A DNA stretch of 64,000 nucleotides from an uncultured Armatimonadota bacterium. Lineage in GTDB: Bacteria > Armatimonadota > Fimbriimonadia > Fimbriimonadales > Fimbriimonadaceae. Both the position numbers and the translations under genes were made by a program. Under the pieces are notes generated by a model. It saw only the letters and a list, made by a program, of their open reading frames with translations, did no database searches and was not told where the DNA came from. Positions 1 through 7,743 of the stretch are shown here, piece after piece; position 1 is the first letter of the stretch, and each line of letters begins with the position of its first letter. The stretch lies in assembly GCA_903927345.1 (NCBI GenBank), contig CAIYMO010000036.1, forward strand, positions 24,198 to 88,197, in the 5' to 3' direction.

Positions 1-809
1 ATTCCGGCTCGGCGGAGGCAGTTGAAGGTTCGTTGCGAGAAGTCGAGTTCTTCGATCTTTACGTCAGGAACGTTCTTAAGGATCTCGTCCGTGCTTTGCT
101 CTTCGGTTCCAATCTCAGCCTGGAAGCCAGCGGCGCCAAGCTCGAAGAAGAGTCGGAAATACTTGTCAAGGATGTGAGCCGACTGCGAAAGCGCATCGTT
201 TGGAGCGATCGAACCGTTAGTCTCGATCTCAATCACAAGTCGCTCGTAGTCTGTTCGGGTTCCAACACGGGTTGCTTCAACTGTGTAGTTGACTTTGCGA
301 ACCGGCGTGAATTGCGAACCGACAGGAAGAAGGCCGATAACGCCTCGGTATCGCTCCTGCTTATCAGGAAGAACGTAGCCGACTCCCCAGTTCACAAACA
401 GCTCGACCGAAAGGGTCGCCTTCGGATCCGAAAGAGTAGCGATGTAAACTTCAGGGTTGACGATCTCGACACCTTCTGGGCAGACGATGTCTGCTCCGGT
501 GACTCGGCCAGGTCCAGTTGCTTCAATCTTGAGGACAACCTCATCAATCGGCTCTTCACTGGTGACCTTAACGGCAACATCCTTCAAGTTGAGGATCAGC
601 TGAGTAGTGTCTTCCTTCACTCCAACGATAGGAGCAAACTCGTGGAAGACCTTGTCGATTCTGATCGCAGCAATTGCAGCACCTTGAATCGAGCTGAGAA
701 GAACGCGGCGAAGCGCGTTGCCGACAGTCTGCCCGTAACCGCGATCTAGCGGCTCGAAAACAAACTTCCCGTAATCGGCAGAGAGTTGAAGAGAGGAAAT
801 AGCAGGCAT
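1..809 (-). CDS. rpoA: RNA polymerase alpha subunit (partial, C-terminus off the left edge)
   Basis: Translation of the minus strand from the ATG at 809 gives MPAISSLQLSADYGKFVFEP, followed by the LDRGYGQTVGNALRRVLLSS block typical of the alpha N-terminal domain, which dimerises and nucleates beta/beta' assembly. Domain 2 follows, and the frame then enters the C-terminal domain (ELDFSQRTFNCLRRAG), where it is cut by the window edge after about 269 codons. It is the last gene of an rpmJ-rpsM-rpsK-rpoA unit, 9 bp after rpsK. Unusually, rpsD is not between rpsK and rpoA. Family assignment is certain; only the end is missing. Confidence 0.97.
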   Translation of the reverse strand, partial: MPAISSLQLSADYGKFVFEPLDRGYGQTVGNALRRVLLSSIQGAAIAAIRIDKVFHEFAPIVGVKEDTTQLILNLKDVAVKVTSEEPIDEVVLKIEATGPGRVTGADIVCPEGVEIVNPEVYIATLSDPKATLSVELFVNWGVGYVLPDKQERYRGVIGLLPVGSQFTPVRKVNYTVEATRVGTRTDYERLVIEIETNGSIAPNDALSQSAHILDKYFRLFFELGAAGFQAEIGTEEQSTDEILKNVPDVKIEELDFSQRTFNCLRRAG

Positions 810-818
810 GGGTTCTTT

Positions 819-1211
819 TTAGACTCGGCGTCGCTTAGGAGGTCGGCAACCGTTGTGTGGAAGCGGGGTCACATCGACGATGTGGGTGACTTCGAGACCG
901 GAAGCAGCAAGGGCGCGCATCGCAGTTTCTCGACCAGATCCTGGACCGTTAACCTGGATGCTAATCTGCTTAAGACCGTGCTCTTGAGCAATTCGCGAAG
1001 CCTTATCAGCAGCAACCTGCGCAGCGAACGGAGTGCCTTTTCGGCTTCCCTTGAAGTTCACATTGCCAGCGCTTGCCCAGCTAATCGTGTTACCGTTTGG
1101 ATCGGTGATTGTGATGATCGTGTTGTTGAACGAAGCATGAACGTGAGCCACTCCAATTGGAATGTTTTTCTTCTCTTTCTGCTTTCCTCGGGTCGTTGTT
1201 TTGCGTGCCAT
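819..1211 (-). CDS. rpsK: 30S ribosomal protein S11
   Basis: A 130-residue protein of normal S11 length. It carries the family core ([30 protein letters not shown]) and the C-terminal [26 protein letters not shown] tail. S11 lies in the platform of the 30S subunit and contacts 16S rRNA near the E site. It sits 25 bp after rpsM and 9 bp before rpoA, clearly in one transcript. The start is the only sensible ATG, with basic [11 protein letters not shown] following. Confidence 0.98.
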   Translation of the reverse strand: MARKTTTRGKQKEKKNIPIGVAHVHASFNNTIITITDPNGNTISWASAGNVNFKGSRKGTPFAAQVAADKASRIAQEHGLKQISIQVNGPGSGRETAMRALAASGLEVTHIVDVTPLPHNGCRPPKRRRV

Positions 1212-1236
1212 AAATTAACTCTTACTTCCCTTAGCC

Positions 1237-1614
1237 TTACTTCTTGGCCTTCTTCTTTCCGGCAACGGTCTTTGCCTTACCCTTTCGAGTTCGGGCGTTG
1301 CTTCGGGTGCGCTGACCACGGGTCGGGAGACCTCGTGAGTGGCGAATGCCACGGTAGCAGCGAATTTCCATCAGACGGCGGATGTTGGTCTGGACTTCTC
1401 GGCGCAGGTCGCCTTCGATTTGGTAGTCCGCGTCCAAAACTTCTCGGAGTCGCTGAATCTCGTTTTCATCAAGATCCTTGATCTTCTTTCGAGGATCAAT
1501 CTGAGTCTTCTCCAAAAGCTCAATGACATTGTGCTTACCAATTCCATAAAGAACTGGAAGCGCATACTGCGCCATTTTTTCGCGCGGAAGGTCGATACCT
1601 GCAATACGTGCCAT
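1237..1614 (-). CDS. rpsM: 30S ribosomal protein S13
   Basis: A 125-residue S13, opening with [13 protein letters not shown] and ending with the basic [20 protein letters not shown] tail that reaches toward the P-site tRNA. It also shows the helical GIG-type segment ([13 protein letters not shown]). It begins 11 bp after rpmJ and is followed by rpsK. Everything looks canonical, including length and start. Confidence 0.98.
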   Translation of the reverse strand: MARIAGIDLPREKMAQYALPVLYGIGKHNVIELLEKTQIDPRKKIKDLDENEIQRLREVLDADYQIEGDLRREVQTNIRRLMEIRCYRGIRHSRGLPTRGQRTRSNARTRKGKAKTVAGKKKAKK

Positions 1615-1625
1615 AAATTCTCTTC

Positions 1626-1739
1626 TTAACCCTGTCGTTGCTTGTGCTTAGGAACACTACAAATCACGCGAACGACTCCGTTTCGCTTGATGATCTTGCA
1701 CTTGTCGCAGATCTTTTTAACGCTTGCTCTCACTTTCAT
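1626..1739 (-). CDS. rpmJ: 50S ribosomal protein L36
   Basis: A 37-residue protein beginning [20 protein letters not shown] and ending [10 protein letters not shown]. It has the CxxC...C...H zinc-ribbon pattern of L36 (C11, C14, C27, H32). The open frame extends further upstream, but homology and size fix the start at 1739. It is the first gene of the rpmJ-rpsM-rpsK-rpoA unit. infA, often directly upstream of rpmJ, is instead 1.4 kb away. Confidence 0.95.
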   Translation of the reverse strand: MKVRASVKKICDKCKIIKRNGVVRVICSVPKHKQRQG

Positions 1740-2285
1740 GATCTGAATGTCCATCGTCGGTCGTCTATGATGAATACTGCTCACCAGAACGGCGGAACGA
1801 TTCACCATCAACCAAGGCTGACGCAATAGAGAATGATACTCAAGCACCGCACCGTTTTGCAACCGTAAACCGTCTTTGTCTGTTTCGGAAGTGATTCATT
1901 CGCATTTGTTTGCGGTTCAATGTGATTCCAAGACGATATCTGGACGGAAATTCTCCCAGTCGCCTCTCAAACAGTTTCGCAGTGCCTCCCATTTGGCAAC
2001 ACTCATTGAGCCTTTTCGCCACGACCTGAGAAATCTCTCTCACCAAGGTTGGCTTTGACCCAGCTTCCTGTCCTTGATGTATAGACTCGTAAGGGTCACC
2101 CCCGAACCTCATGCTTTCTCTGAGCGGAGGTCAACTACCTTTTCCTGCCCTAGTCTCAGGCGATTCCTTCCGATTTTGCACTCAACCTGCTCCGATTCCC
2201 CACGCACTTGCCGGGACACTGTCACCAAAAGCCATGACATCCAATCCCGCCACTTACCGACGGTTTCCCCGACCAACCCCTAATA
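1740..2285. other. Gene-poor leader/promoter region upstream of rpmJ
   Basis: About 550 bp separate rpmJ from the divergent exported-protein gene at 2318. I see no convincing gene, tRNA or known structured RNA on either strand. A 90-codon minus-strand frame (1840-2112) has no family resemblance and overlaps the putative rpmJ promoter, so I do not call it. The rpmJ-proximal part holds the TTGAG-TATCATT-CTC motif described separately. Confidence 0.5.
1829..1862 (-). promoter_or_regulatory. Putative promoter of the rpmJ-rpoA operon
   Basis: On the minus strand TTGCAA (1862-1857) is followed after 18 bp by TATCAT (1838-1833). The -10 lies in TTGAGTATCATTCTC (1843-1829). Nearly the same string, TTGAGGTATCATTTCTC, lies upstream of rpsN at 10061-10045. 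The shared motif in front of two ribosomal operons supports a promoter or a common regulatory site. The leader to rpmJ would be about 90 nt. Confidence 0.5.
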
Positions 2286-2313
2286 TTGGACCCCAAACGC
2301 TCTAACTTATAAG
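2286..2313 (+). promoter_or_regulatory. Putative promoter of the exported-protein gene at 2318
   Basis: TTGGAC (2286-2291), a 16-bp spacer and TATAAG (2308-2313) resemble a sigma-70 promoter. The ATG at 2318 starts only four bases after the -10 hexamer, so transcription from here would give a leaderless mRNA. No Shine-Dalgarno sequence precedes the ATG. Confidence 0.45.
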
Positions 2314-2317
2314 TGTT

Positions 2318-3043
2318 ATGGACCCACGCGGATTGATCTTAGCCCTGAGCATTATTGCTGGAGTAGTTGTTTACCAGTCGACCAGCTCGACGGCGCACAA
2401 GTACAACTACGAGCCAGATGCCAACAAGCAGTTCTACGTTGCCAACCTTGCAGATGGCGTTGATGCCGTTTCCGTCTCGACTGGCGGTGGAGTGACCTCC
2501 CAGGCCGTCAGCGTTGCGAGCCCTTCTCGGCTCCTCGCCCAGCACAAGGTCGGTGTCATGTCAAATCCAAAAACGGTCAGTTACAGCGTCACCGGATCTA
2601 ACGGCAACTTTAACGTCAAGACCGACGAAACCAAGCTCGGCTACCACAACCTGATCGTCACCACCCGAACCCCATCGGGCGATAAAGTAGAAGCCCGAAC
2701 ACTCGTCGGCAAGGTGCAGCCAATGCTCCAAGTCGTAATCGACGCCCCAATCGGCGGCGCAAGCAACTTCGACGTTTACGTCACCAAGTCAGCTTCCATC
2801 GAAGGCGCGACTCCCGTCGCTACCTACAATGAGTTCGGCAAGGTCGCAGATCTCCCCGAAAGCACGATCAAGGCAGGTTTCGGTTACACCGTTACTCTGA
2901 CCAAAGCAGGTTCGAAGGAAGTGTTGAGTCAAGCTCAGAGCGACGCTGGTCTCCAAACCGGTTGGTACCGACTGCACGCCTTCACCCACAAGGCCGGACA
3001 ACTTGTCCAAACCAAGTTCGACGTCGACGCCTGGCGCAGCTAA
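2318..3043 (+). CDS. Exported or membrane-anchored protein of unknown function
   Basis: A 241-residue protein. Residues 5-20 are a hydrophobic stretch (GLILALSIIAGVVVYQS), which is an uncleaved anchor or signal. The rest is Ser/Thr/Val/Gly-rich, predicted beta-rich and extracytoplasmic, and ends FDVDAWRS. I do not recognise a family. It lies alone on the plus strand between rpmJ and infA, and a strong bidirectional terminator follows. The codon use matches its neighbours, so it looks like a resident gene and not a recent import. The start is supported by the promoter immediately upstream. Confidence 0.75.
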   Translation: MDPRGLILALSIIAGVVVYQSTSSTAHKYNYEPDANKQFYVANLADGVDAVSVSTGGGVTSQAVSVASPSRLLAQHKVGVMSNPKTVSYSVTGSNGNFNVKTDETKLGYHNLIVTTRTPSGDKVEARTLVGKVQPMLQVVIDAPIGGASNFDVYVTKSASIEGATPVATYNEFGKVADLPESTIKAGFGYTVTLTKAGSKEVLSQAQSDAGLQTGWYRLHAFTHKAGQLVQTKFDVDAWRS

Positions 3044-3057
3044 GACCCGCCGACAAG

Positions 3058-3089
3058 AAAAAGGGCGTACCGTTCGGTACGCCCTTTTT
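3058..3089. terminator. Bidirectional rho-independent terminator
   Basis: GGGCGTACC (3063-3071), loop GTTC, GGTACGCCC (3076-3084). The stem is flanked by five A's on the left and five T's on the right, so it works in both directions. It separates the convergent exported-protein gene (ends 3043) and infA (ends 3109). Confidence 0.93.
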
Positions 3090-3108
3090 GTGTTTGAATT
3101 TTCGAGGC

Positions 3109-3375
3109 TCAGTTTCGATGTCGGAAGGTGATTCGACCCATAGTCAAATCGTAGGGGCTCAGTTCTACCTTGACACGGTCGCCAGGCATGATTCGGATAT
3201 AGTGCATCCGCATCTTTCCGCTAACGTGGGCGAGAACTTCCATATCCCCTTCGTCCAGCTTCACGCGGAACCGCGCGTTCGGCAAGTTTTCGACAATTGT
3301 GCCATCCAGCTCAATGCCTTTCTCCTTATCCGACTGGTCGTTTGTTTTGGGTTTATAGTGCCTTCTTCGAGCCAT
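3109..3375 (-). CDS. infA: Translation initiation factor IF-1 with N-terminal extension
   Basis: The 88-residue product contains the complete IF-1 OB fold: [20 protein letters not shown], then [28 protein letters not shown] and [11 protein letters not shown]-1 binds the 30S A site during initiation. It carries about 16 extra basic residues at the N-terminus ([20 protein letters not shown]) compared with the usual 72-residue protein. No alternative internal start exists before the OB fold. It stands alone instead of in the map-infA-rpmJ string. Its promoter places the transcription start almost on the ATG. Confidence 0.95.
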   Translation of the reverse strand: MARRRHYKPKTNDQSDKEKGIELDGTIVENLPNARFRVKLDEGDMEVLAHVSGKMRMHYIRIMPGDRVKVELSPYDLTMGRITFRHRN

Positions 3376-3383
3376 GTGTTTGT

Positions 3384-3412
3384 AGTTTACCAGTGTAGCT
3401 TGCTAACGTCAA
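3384..3412 (-). promoter_or_regulatory. infA promoter, apparently leaderless
   Basis: On the minus strand TTGACG (3412-3407), a 17-bp spacer and TAAACT (3389-3384) make a near-consensus sigma-70 promoter. The infA ATG (3375-3373) starts eight bases after the -10, so the leader would be zero to three nucleotides. Confidence 0.65.
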
Positions 3413-3473
3413 AAACGAGCGGTCCGTAAGTACACTTCAGGTGGGTCTTCAAAGCTCAAAGTCTGGTGACCCA

Positions 3474-4094
3474 ATGCGACGCAAATCCCTTATCCTCGCC
3501 CTCCCGCTCGTTCTCCTGACCGGTTTCGCCGCCCGACGCGCCAGCCTCCAGCAATACGACATTCAAGACCCTAAAGGCGCCAACGGTTTCAGCTTCTCGA
3601 TGATTGACGGCCTCGAGCCCATCCACGGTCAAGGCAACGACGTCTCCGGCTCGATCATGCTCGACCTTGAACACCCTGAGAAGTCGAAAGGCAAAGTGGT
3701 CATCGGCGTCAAAGCGCTCAAGCTAACCAGCGACGTTATGACTAACAACATGATGGGCGAGTGGTGCCTCGACGCAGAGAAGCATCCAACCGCAACCTTC
3801 GAGGTCACCAGCGGAAAGGTGAAGAAGGCTGCGAACGGCGAATACGAGGGCACCGCAACGGGAAATCTAACGCTTAAGGGAATCACGAAAGTAGTTTCCG
3901 TCCCGGTAACGGCTCGGCTCGTCAAAGGCGGAGTGAAGGAGCGCTTCGGTGACAAGGATGGCGATCTCCTCATGTTCAGCACGAAGTTCACGTTCAACCG
4001 TTTCGATTACGAAATCGGAAAGGCCGTGAAGCAGGAATTGTTGAGCAACAAGGTCGAGGTCAGACTGAGCTGCGCCGGAATGCTTTACCGCTAA
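3474..4094 (+). CDS. YceI-like exported protein
   Basis: A 206-residue protein with a signal peptide (MRRKSLILALPLVLLTGFA). It is followed by a YceI-type lipocalin-like beta barrel. Recognisable parts are the polar repeats with HPTATFEVTSGKV, the GNLTLKGITKVVSVPVTARL core and a terminal FTFNRFDYEIGKAV. Family members bind long polyisoprenoid or other amphiphilic ligands in the periplasm; the ligand here is unknown. The frame opens 11 codons earlier, but the ATG at 3474 begins the signal peptide directly. It lies on the plus strand between infA and map, with 3 bp to map. Confidence 0.85.
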   Translation: MRRKSLILALPLVLLTGFAARRASLQQYDIQDPKGANGFSFSMIDGLEPIHGQGNDVSGSIMLDLEHPEKSKGKVVIGVKALKLTSDVMTNNMMGEWCLDAEKHPTATFEVTSGKVKKAANGEYEGTATGNLTLKGITKVVSVPVTARLVKGGVKERFGDKDGDLLMFSTKFTFNRFDYEIGKAVKQELLSNKVEVRLSCAGMLYR

Positions 4095-4097
4095 GCG

Positions 4098-4853
4098 TCA
4101 GCCTTCTGTAGTCAAAATCTCTGGACCCGATTTTAGGATCGCAATCGTGTGCTCGAAGTGAGCTGCGAGTTTGTCGTCCGCAGTGACAACAGTCCAGCCA
4201 TCTTCGAGGGTTTTCACTTTGTGGGTGCCCTCGTTGATCATGGGTTCAATGCAGATACACATCCCTTCGCGGAGCCGGTCGCCTTTTCCAGGCTTGCCGA
4301 AATTCGGAACATTTGAGGGCTCGTCGTGCAATCGCTCACCGATTCCGTGACCGACTAGTTCACGTACAACGCCAAAGCCATGGCTTTCAACATACTTCTG
4401 CACCGCGTGGCCGATGTCTCCGGTCGTGTTGCCTGGGCGAGCCTTTGCGATTCCCTGGAAGAGGGATTCGCGGGTGACATTGAGAAGCTTTTGCGCGATT
4501 TGAGAAATTGTTCCTACCGGGTAGGTCCAAGCGCTGTCGGCATGCCAGCCGTCCTTGTAGACTCCGAAGTCCAGCGTAATGATATCGCCTTCGTGAAGGA
4601 CGTCCTCTGTTGGAATGCCGTGAACCACGACATTGTTTACCGCGATACAGGTCGCATTCGGATATCCACGGTAGTTAAGAAAAGACGGTACACCGCCCTC
4701 CTCCCGGATCAGGCGTTCGGCAAGTTCATCAAGTTGTTTCGGCGTCGTCTTGCCGGGCACGATTGTCTCGGAGACAAGGCGTAGGGTCCGGGCGACGATT
4801 CGACCCGACTCCTTCATTTTCGTAATCTCCGACGCCTTCTTGATGATTGCCAT
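4098..4853 (-). CDS. map: Type I methionine aminopeptidase
   Basis: The 251-residue enzyme removes initiator methionine from nascent proteins. All five metal ligands of the pita-bread fold are visible: D95 (ITLDFGV), D106 (HADSAW), H169 (VGHGIGERLHDEP), E203 (CIEPMIN) and E234 (HFEHTIAI). The ATG follows the adk stop without any spacer (TAAATG), which points to translational coupling. It is the last gene of the rpsN-to-map operon. Confidence 0.97.
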   Translation of the reverse strand: MAIIKKASEITKMKESGRIVARTLRLVSETIVPGKTTPKQLDELAERLIREEGGVPSFLNYRGYPNATCIAVNNVVVHGIPTEDVLHEGDIITLDFGVYKDGWHADSAWTYPVGTISQIAQKLLNVTRESLFQGIAKARPGNTTGDIGHAVQKYVESHGFGVVRELVGHGIGERLHDEPSNVPNFGKPGKGDRLREGMCICIEPMINEGTHKVKTLEDGWTVVTADDKLAAHFEHTIAILKSGPEILTTEG

Positions 4854-5498
4854 TTACTTAATACTCGTGAGAATGTCTTGGTAAACCTGTTCTGGATCGC
4901 GGCTTGAATCGACTCGCTTTAGCAACCCGGCTTTGTCATAGTAGTCCACAACGTCTGCGGTGTTCTCTCGGAAGATTCGTAGTCGTTCGCGAATGGTTTC
5001 CGGTTGGTCATCGGAGCGCACCATCAGCGGGCTATTGCACTTGTCGCAGAATCCATCCCGAGTGGGCGGCTTCGACTTGCTGTTATAGTTTTCTCCACAC
5101 TTGGTGCAGCCGAGGCGATCCTTTAAGCGGTCGACGATGAGTTGGTCGTTCACCTCAAGAGAGACAACTGTTTCCAAGGGCATTTCGAGGTCCGCGAGGA
5201 TTTCTTCGAGAGCCTCGGCCTGCTTGATCGTTCTCGGGAATCCGTCAAGGATAAACCCTTTCTTGCGAACTTCTGGTTCACGAAGGCGCTTTGCCATCAT
5301 CTCGATCGTTACGCCGTTCGGTACGAGTTCCCCGTGTTGGATATAACGCTGCGCCAATCGGCCAAGATCCGTTTGTGCCTCAATTTCCTTTCGGAAGATC
5401 TCACCAGATGACAAAGTGAAAATCCCCATTCGACTTGCGAATAGGGCACTTTGGGTTCCTTTTCCGACTCCTGGGGGGCCAATAAAGATCAGTCTCAT
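4854..5498 (-). CDS. adk: Adenylate kinase, zinc-LID type
   Basis: 214 residues from MRLIFIGPPGVGKG, where GPPGVGKG is the P-loop that binds ATP. It interconverts ATP + AMP and 2 ADP. The LID carries four cysteines (131, 134, 151, 154), as in zinc-stabilised kinases of Gram-positive and many other bacteria. The frame extends seven codons upstream into an inverted repeat. The ATG at 5498 is preferred because it starts the first beta strand and has GGAAG seven bases ahead. It sits between secY and map, as in classic spc operons. Confidence 0.97.
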   Translation of the reverse strand: MRLIFIGPPGVGKGTQSALFASRMGIFTLSSGEIFRKEIEAQTDLGRLAQRYIQHGELVPNGVTIEMMAKRLREPEVRKKGFILDGFPRTIKQAEALEEILADLEMPLETVVSLEVNDQLIVDRLKDRLGCTKCGENYNSKSKPPTRDGFCDKCNSPLMVRSDDQPETIRERLRIFRENTADVVDYYDKAGLLKRVDSSRDPEQVYQDILTSIK

Positions 5499-5514
5499 CG
5501 TTGAGCTTCCAAGT

Positions 5515-5549
5515 CCCATAAGTCTTATAGGACATATAAGACTTATGGG
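5515..5549. repeat. Perfect 14-bp inverted repeat between secY and adk
   Basis: CCCATAAGTCTTAT (5515-5528) and ATAAGACTTATGGG (5536-5549) are exact reverse complements around the 7-nt spacer AGGACAT. The arms contain the repeated pattern AGTCYYATA. There is no T-run on the minus strand, so it is not a normal terminator. In the transcript it would form a strong hairpin just before the adk ribosome-binding site. Confidence 0.9.
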
Positions 5550-5560
5550 CTCTGATGGTT

Positions 5561-6964
5561 TTAGTCGTACTGCTTCATGAGCAGGTTCGCTTCAATTTGG
5601 CGCATCGTCTCTAGGGCGACGCTGACCAGAATCAGAAGCGAGGTTCCACCCACCATACCGACGCCATAACGGTAGTCGAGTTTGGTGATCGCGGGAGTGA
5701 TGTATTGCAGAAGCGCAACAATCGAGATGAATCCCGCACCGACGATCGTGATCTTTGAGATAACGTCGTCAAGGAAGTCCTTTGTCTGCTTTCCGGGTCG
5801 GACTCCGGGAATGATTGAACCGCCTCGCTTGAGGTTGTTGCTAATGTCTTCAACGTTGTACTGAATTGCGGTCCAGAAGTAGCTGAAGAAGAAGATCATT
5901 CCGACATAGACCAAGCACCCGATGGGGTTGATCACGAAGTTGATACCGAAGAGTGGACCACTTGGAGCAGGGTTGATGTATTGACCGATGGTGATCAATA
6001 GCTGACCCAACTTACCAATGCCTGCAGGATCCTTTGCTTCGCCACCGAGCATCGTACCAAACTGTTGGGGAAGGTAGATGATTGCTGAGGCGAAGATGAT
6101 CGGGATAACGCCCGCCATGAGCAGAGAGAACGGAAGATAGCTTGTCTTTCCGCCAACCGCCTTGGTGCCAATCATTCGTCGCATGTGCTGAACCGGAATT
6201 CGGCGCTGAGCGGCGGTGAAGTGGACAATAAGCCAAGTGGACGCAAGGAATAACGCGATCAGCGTGATAACGCTGAACGGAGACACTGCTCCATCCTTCA
6301 ATCCTTGGATGAGCTTCTGACCTTGATAGGGCAGAGCAATCATGATGCCGGCGAAGATCATGAGGGAAACACCGTTACCGATTCCTCGCTCTGAGATCTG
6401 CTCGCCAAGCCATAGAGTGAACATTGAGCCAGCGGTCCAGAAGGTTAGGATCGTGAGCTTGGTTCCGATCGGAAGGTGCTGAACAGCCTGCTCAAGCATG
6501 GAGATGTAGCCCCAGCCTTGTAGGAAGCACATCATGATCGTGAGACCACGGGTGCGCTGGTTCTGCTTCTTGCGAGCGTATTCGCCGCCCTCTTCCATTT
6601 CCTTCTTCATCTGCGGGAACGCAGTCGTAAGAATCTGGATGATGATCGACGCCGTAATGTACGGGTTCATACCGAGCGCGAAAATGGAGAGACGGCGCAG
6701 AGCACCACCACCAAATGCGTCAATAAGCTGGAAAACTTGGTTTTTTTCCAGTGCCGCAAGCATCGTTTCCTCGGTGAAACCGGGAACGGGCACTGGGACG
6801 TGAACGCCCAAGGCGAACACTGCAAACATGAGCAGGACGAACTTTAGGCGGGCGCGAAGATCCTCGTCCTCCCAAGCAAGCTTAAAGATTTGCGTCAAAG
6901 GCAGCGAAAGGGATTTATCCCCTCCGCCGCCTGAGTAGCCGCCGCCAAAGCCGCCGAAGCTCAC
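5561..6964 (-). CDS. secY: Preprotein translocase subunit SecY
   Basis: The 467-residue channel subunit of the Sec translocon has about ten membrane segments. Family blocks include FAVFALGVHVPVPVPG, GMNPYITASIIIQILTTAFP, GIGNGVSLMIFAGI and GVRPGKQTKDFLD. It has a short glycine-rich N-terminus (MSFGGFGGGYSGGGGD) not usual in SecY. Its ATG overlaps the rplO stop by four bases (ATGA), as expected for coupled translation. Confidence 0.97.
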   Translation of the reverse strand: MSFGGFGGGYSGGGGDKSLSLPLTQIFKLAWEDEDLRARLKFVLLMFAVFALGVHVPVPVPGFTEETMLAALEKNQVFQLIDAFGGGALRRLSIFALGMNPYITASIIIQILTTAFPQMKKEMEEGGEYARKKQNQRTRGLTIMMCFLQGWGYISMLEQAVQHLPIGTKLTILTFWTAGSMFTLWLGEQISERGIGNGVSLMIFAGIMIALPYQGQKLIQGLKDGAVSPFSVITLIALFLASTWLIVHFTAAQRRIPVQHMRRMIGTKAVGGKTSYLPFSLLMAGVIPIIFASAIIYLPQQFGTMLGGEAKDPAGIGKLGQLLITIGQYINPAPSGPLFGINFVINPIGCLVYVGMIFFFSYFWTAIQYNVEDISNNLKRGGSIIPGVRPGKQTKDFLDDVISKITIVGAGFISIVALLQYITPAITKLDYRYGVGMVGGTSLLILVSVALETMRQIEANLLMKQYD

Positions 6965-7404
6965 AGTGAGACTGCCTGTCCTCCGTTGGCCTCAATTGCT
7001 TCTTTTGCTTTCGCGCTGAAGCGATGTGCCTTGACAGTCAGCTTCTTGCTGAGCGTGCCGAAGGCGAGGACTTTGACTCCGTCGACCTTAGCGAGCGAAA
7101 CGACGCCCTTAGCGATCAACGCTTCGATTGTGACTTCGTCACCAGCGTTGAAATGCTTCTCAAGATCATCAAGATTCACAACCGAAAACTCCAAGTGATT
7201 GACGTTTCGGAAGCCCTTCTTGACCGGAAGTCGGCGGAAGATTGGGCTCTGTCCACCTTCGAAGTTAGGGTGAATCTGGCGTCGAGCCTTCTGTCCCTTG
7301 GTACCTCGGGTAGCGGTTTTACCCATTCCCGAGCCGATGCCTCGAGCTACACGTCGCTTTGGGCGAGTTGAGCCGGGGCTTGGTGAAAAGTTATGCAGAC
7401 CCAT
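6961..7404 (-). CDS. rplO: 50S ribosomal protein L15
   Basis: The 147-residue L15 opens MGLHNFSPSPGSTRPKRRVA and contains the GIGSGMGKTATRGTKGQKAR glycine-rich basic loop, with the conserved GGQSPIFRRLPKRGF-like segment (GGQSPIFRRLPVKKGF). It assembles late into the 50S subunit. It is located between rpmD (3 bp) and secY (overlap). Confidence 0.97.
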   Translation of the reverse strand: MGLHNFSPSPGSTRPKRRVARGIGSGMGKTATRGTKGQKARRQIHPNFEGGQSPIFRRLPVKKGFRNVNHLEFSVVNLDDLEKHFNAGDEVTIEALIAKGVVSLAKVDGVKVLAFGTLSKKLTVKAHRFSAKAKEAIEANGGQAVSL

Positions 7405-7407
7405 CTG

Positions 7408-7743
7408 TTACTTGTCCTCCGATTTCTTCGTTGCCTTCTTTTTAGGCTTTTCTTCCGACGCCGGAGCGGCTTCCGCCGTTGCTACCTTCTTAGCTGGAGC
7501 CTTCTTTGCAGTCTTTTCAGCAACTGCAGCGGTCACAACTCTTGGAGCCTTCTTCTTCGTCGGGGTTCCTTCTACTTCTTCAACGTGAATAAGTTCCTTC
7601 ACGCGGTGGATCATTCCTCGAATTACCGCGGTATCGTCGTGCTCAACAACTTGGTTGATCTTACGAAGACCGAGTGATTCGACGACGCGGCGGGTTCGCC
7701 ACTGGTGAGCCACGGTGGATCGAATGAGTTTAATGCGAAGCAT
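7408..7743 (-). CDS. rpmD: 50S ribosomal protein L30 with Lys/Ala-rich tail
   Basis: A 111-residue protein. Residues 1-55 are a standard L30 (MLRIKLIRSTVAHQWRTRRV, LGLRKINQVVEHDDTAVIRGM). The remaining ~55 residues are a low-complexity K/A/E-rich extension ending KKKATKKSEDK, roughly doubling the normal ~60-residue length. The open frame continues far upstream inside rpsE, but homology fixes the start at 7743, overlapping the rpsE end by 14 bp. The tail may bind rRNA nonspecifically, but this is a guess. Confidence 0.93.
   Translation of the reverse strand: MLRIKLIRSTVAHQWRTRRVVESLGLRKINQVVEHDDTAVIRGMIHRVKELIHVEEVEGTPTKKKAPRVVTAAVAEKTAKKAPAKKVATAEAAPASEEKPKKKATKKSEDK

Noticed and set aside
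1840..2112. 90-codon minus-strand frame upstream of rpmJ
   Set aside because: No family resemblance, overlaps the probable rpmJ promoter, and has no ribosome-binding site; most likely chance.
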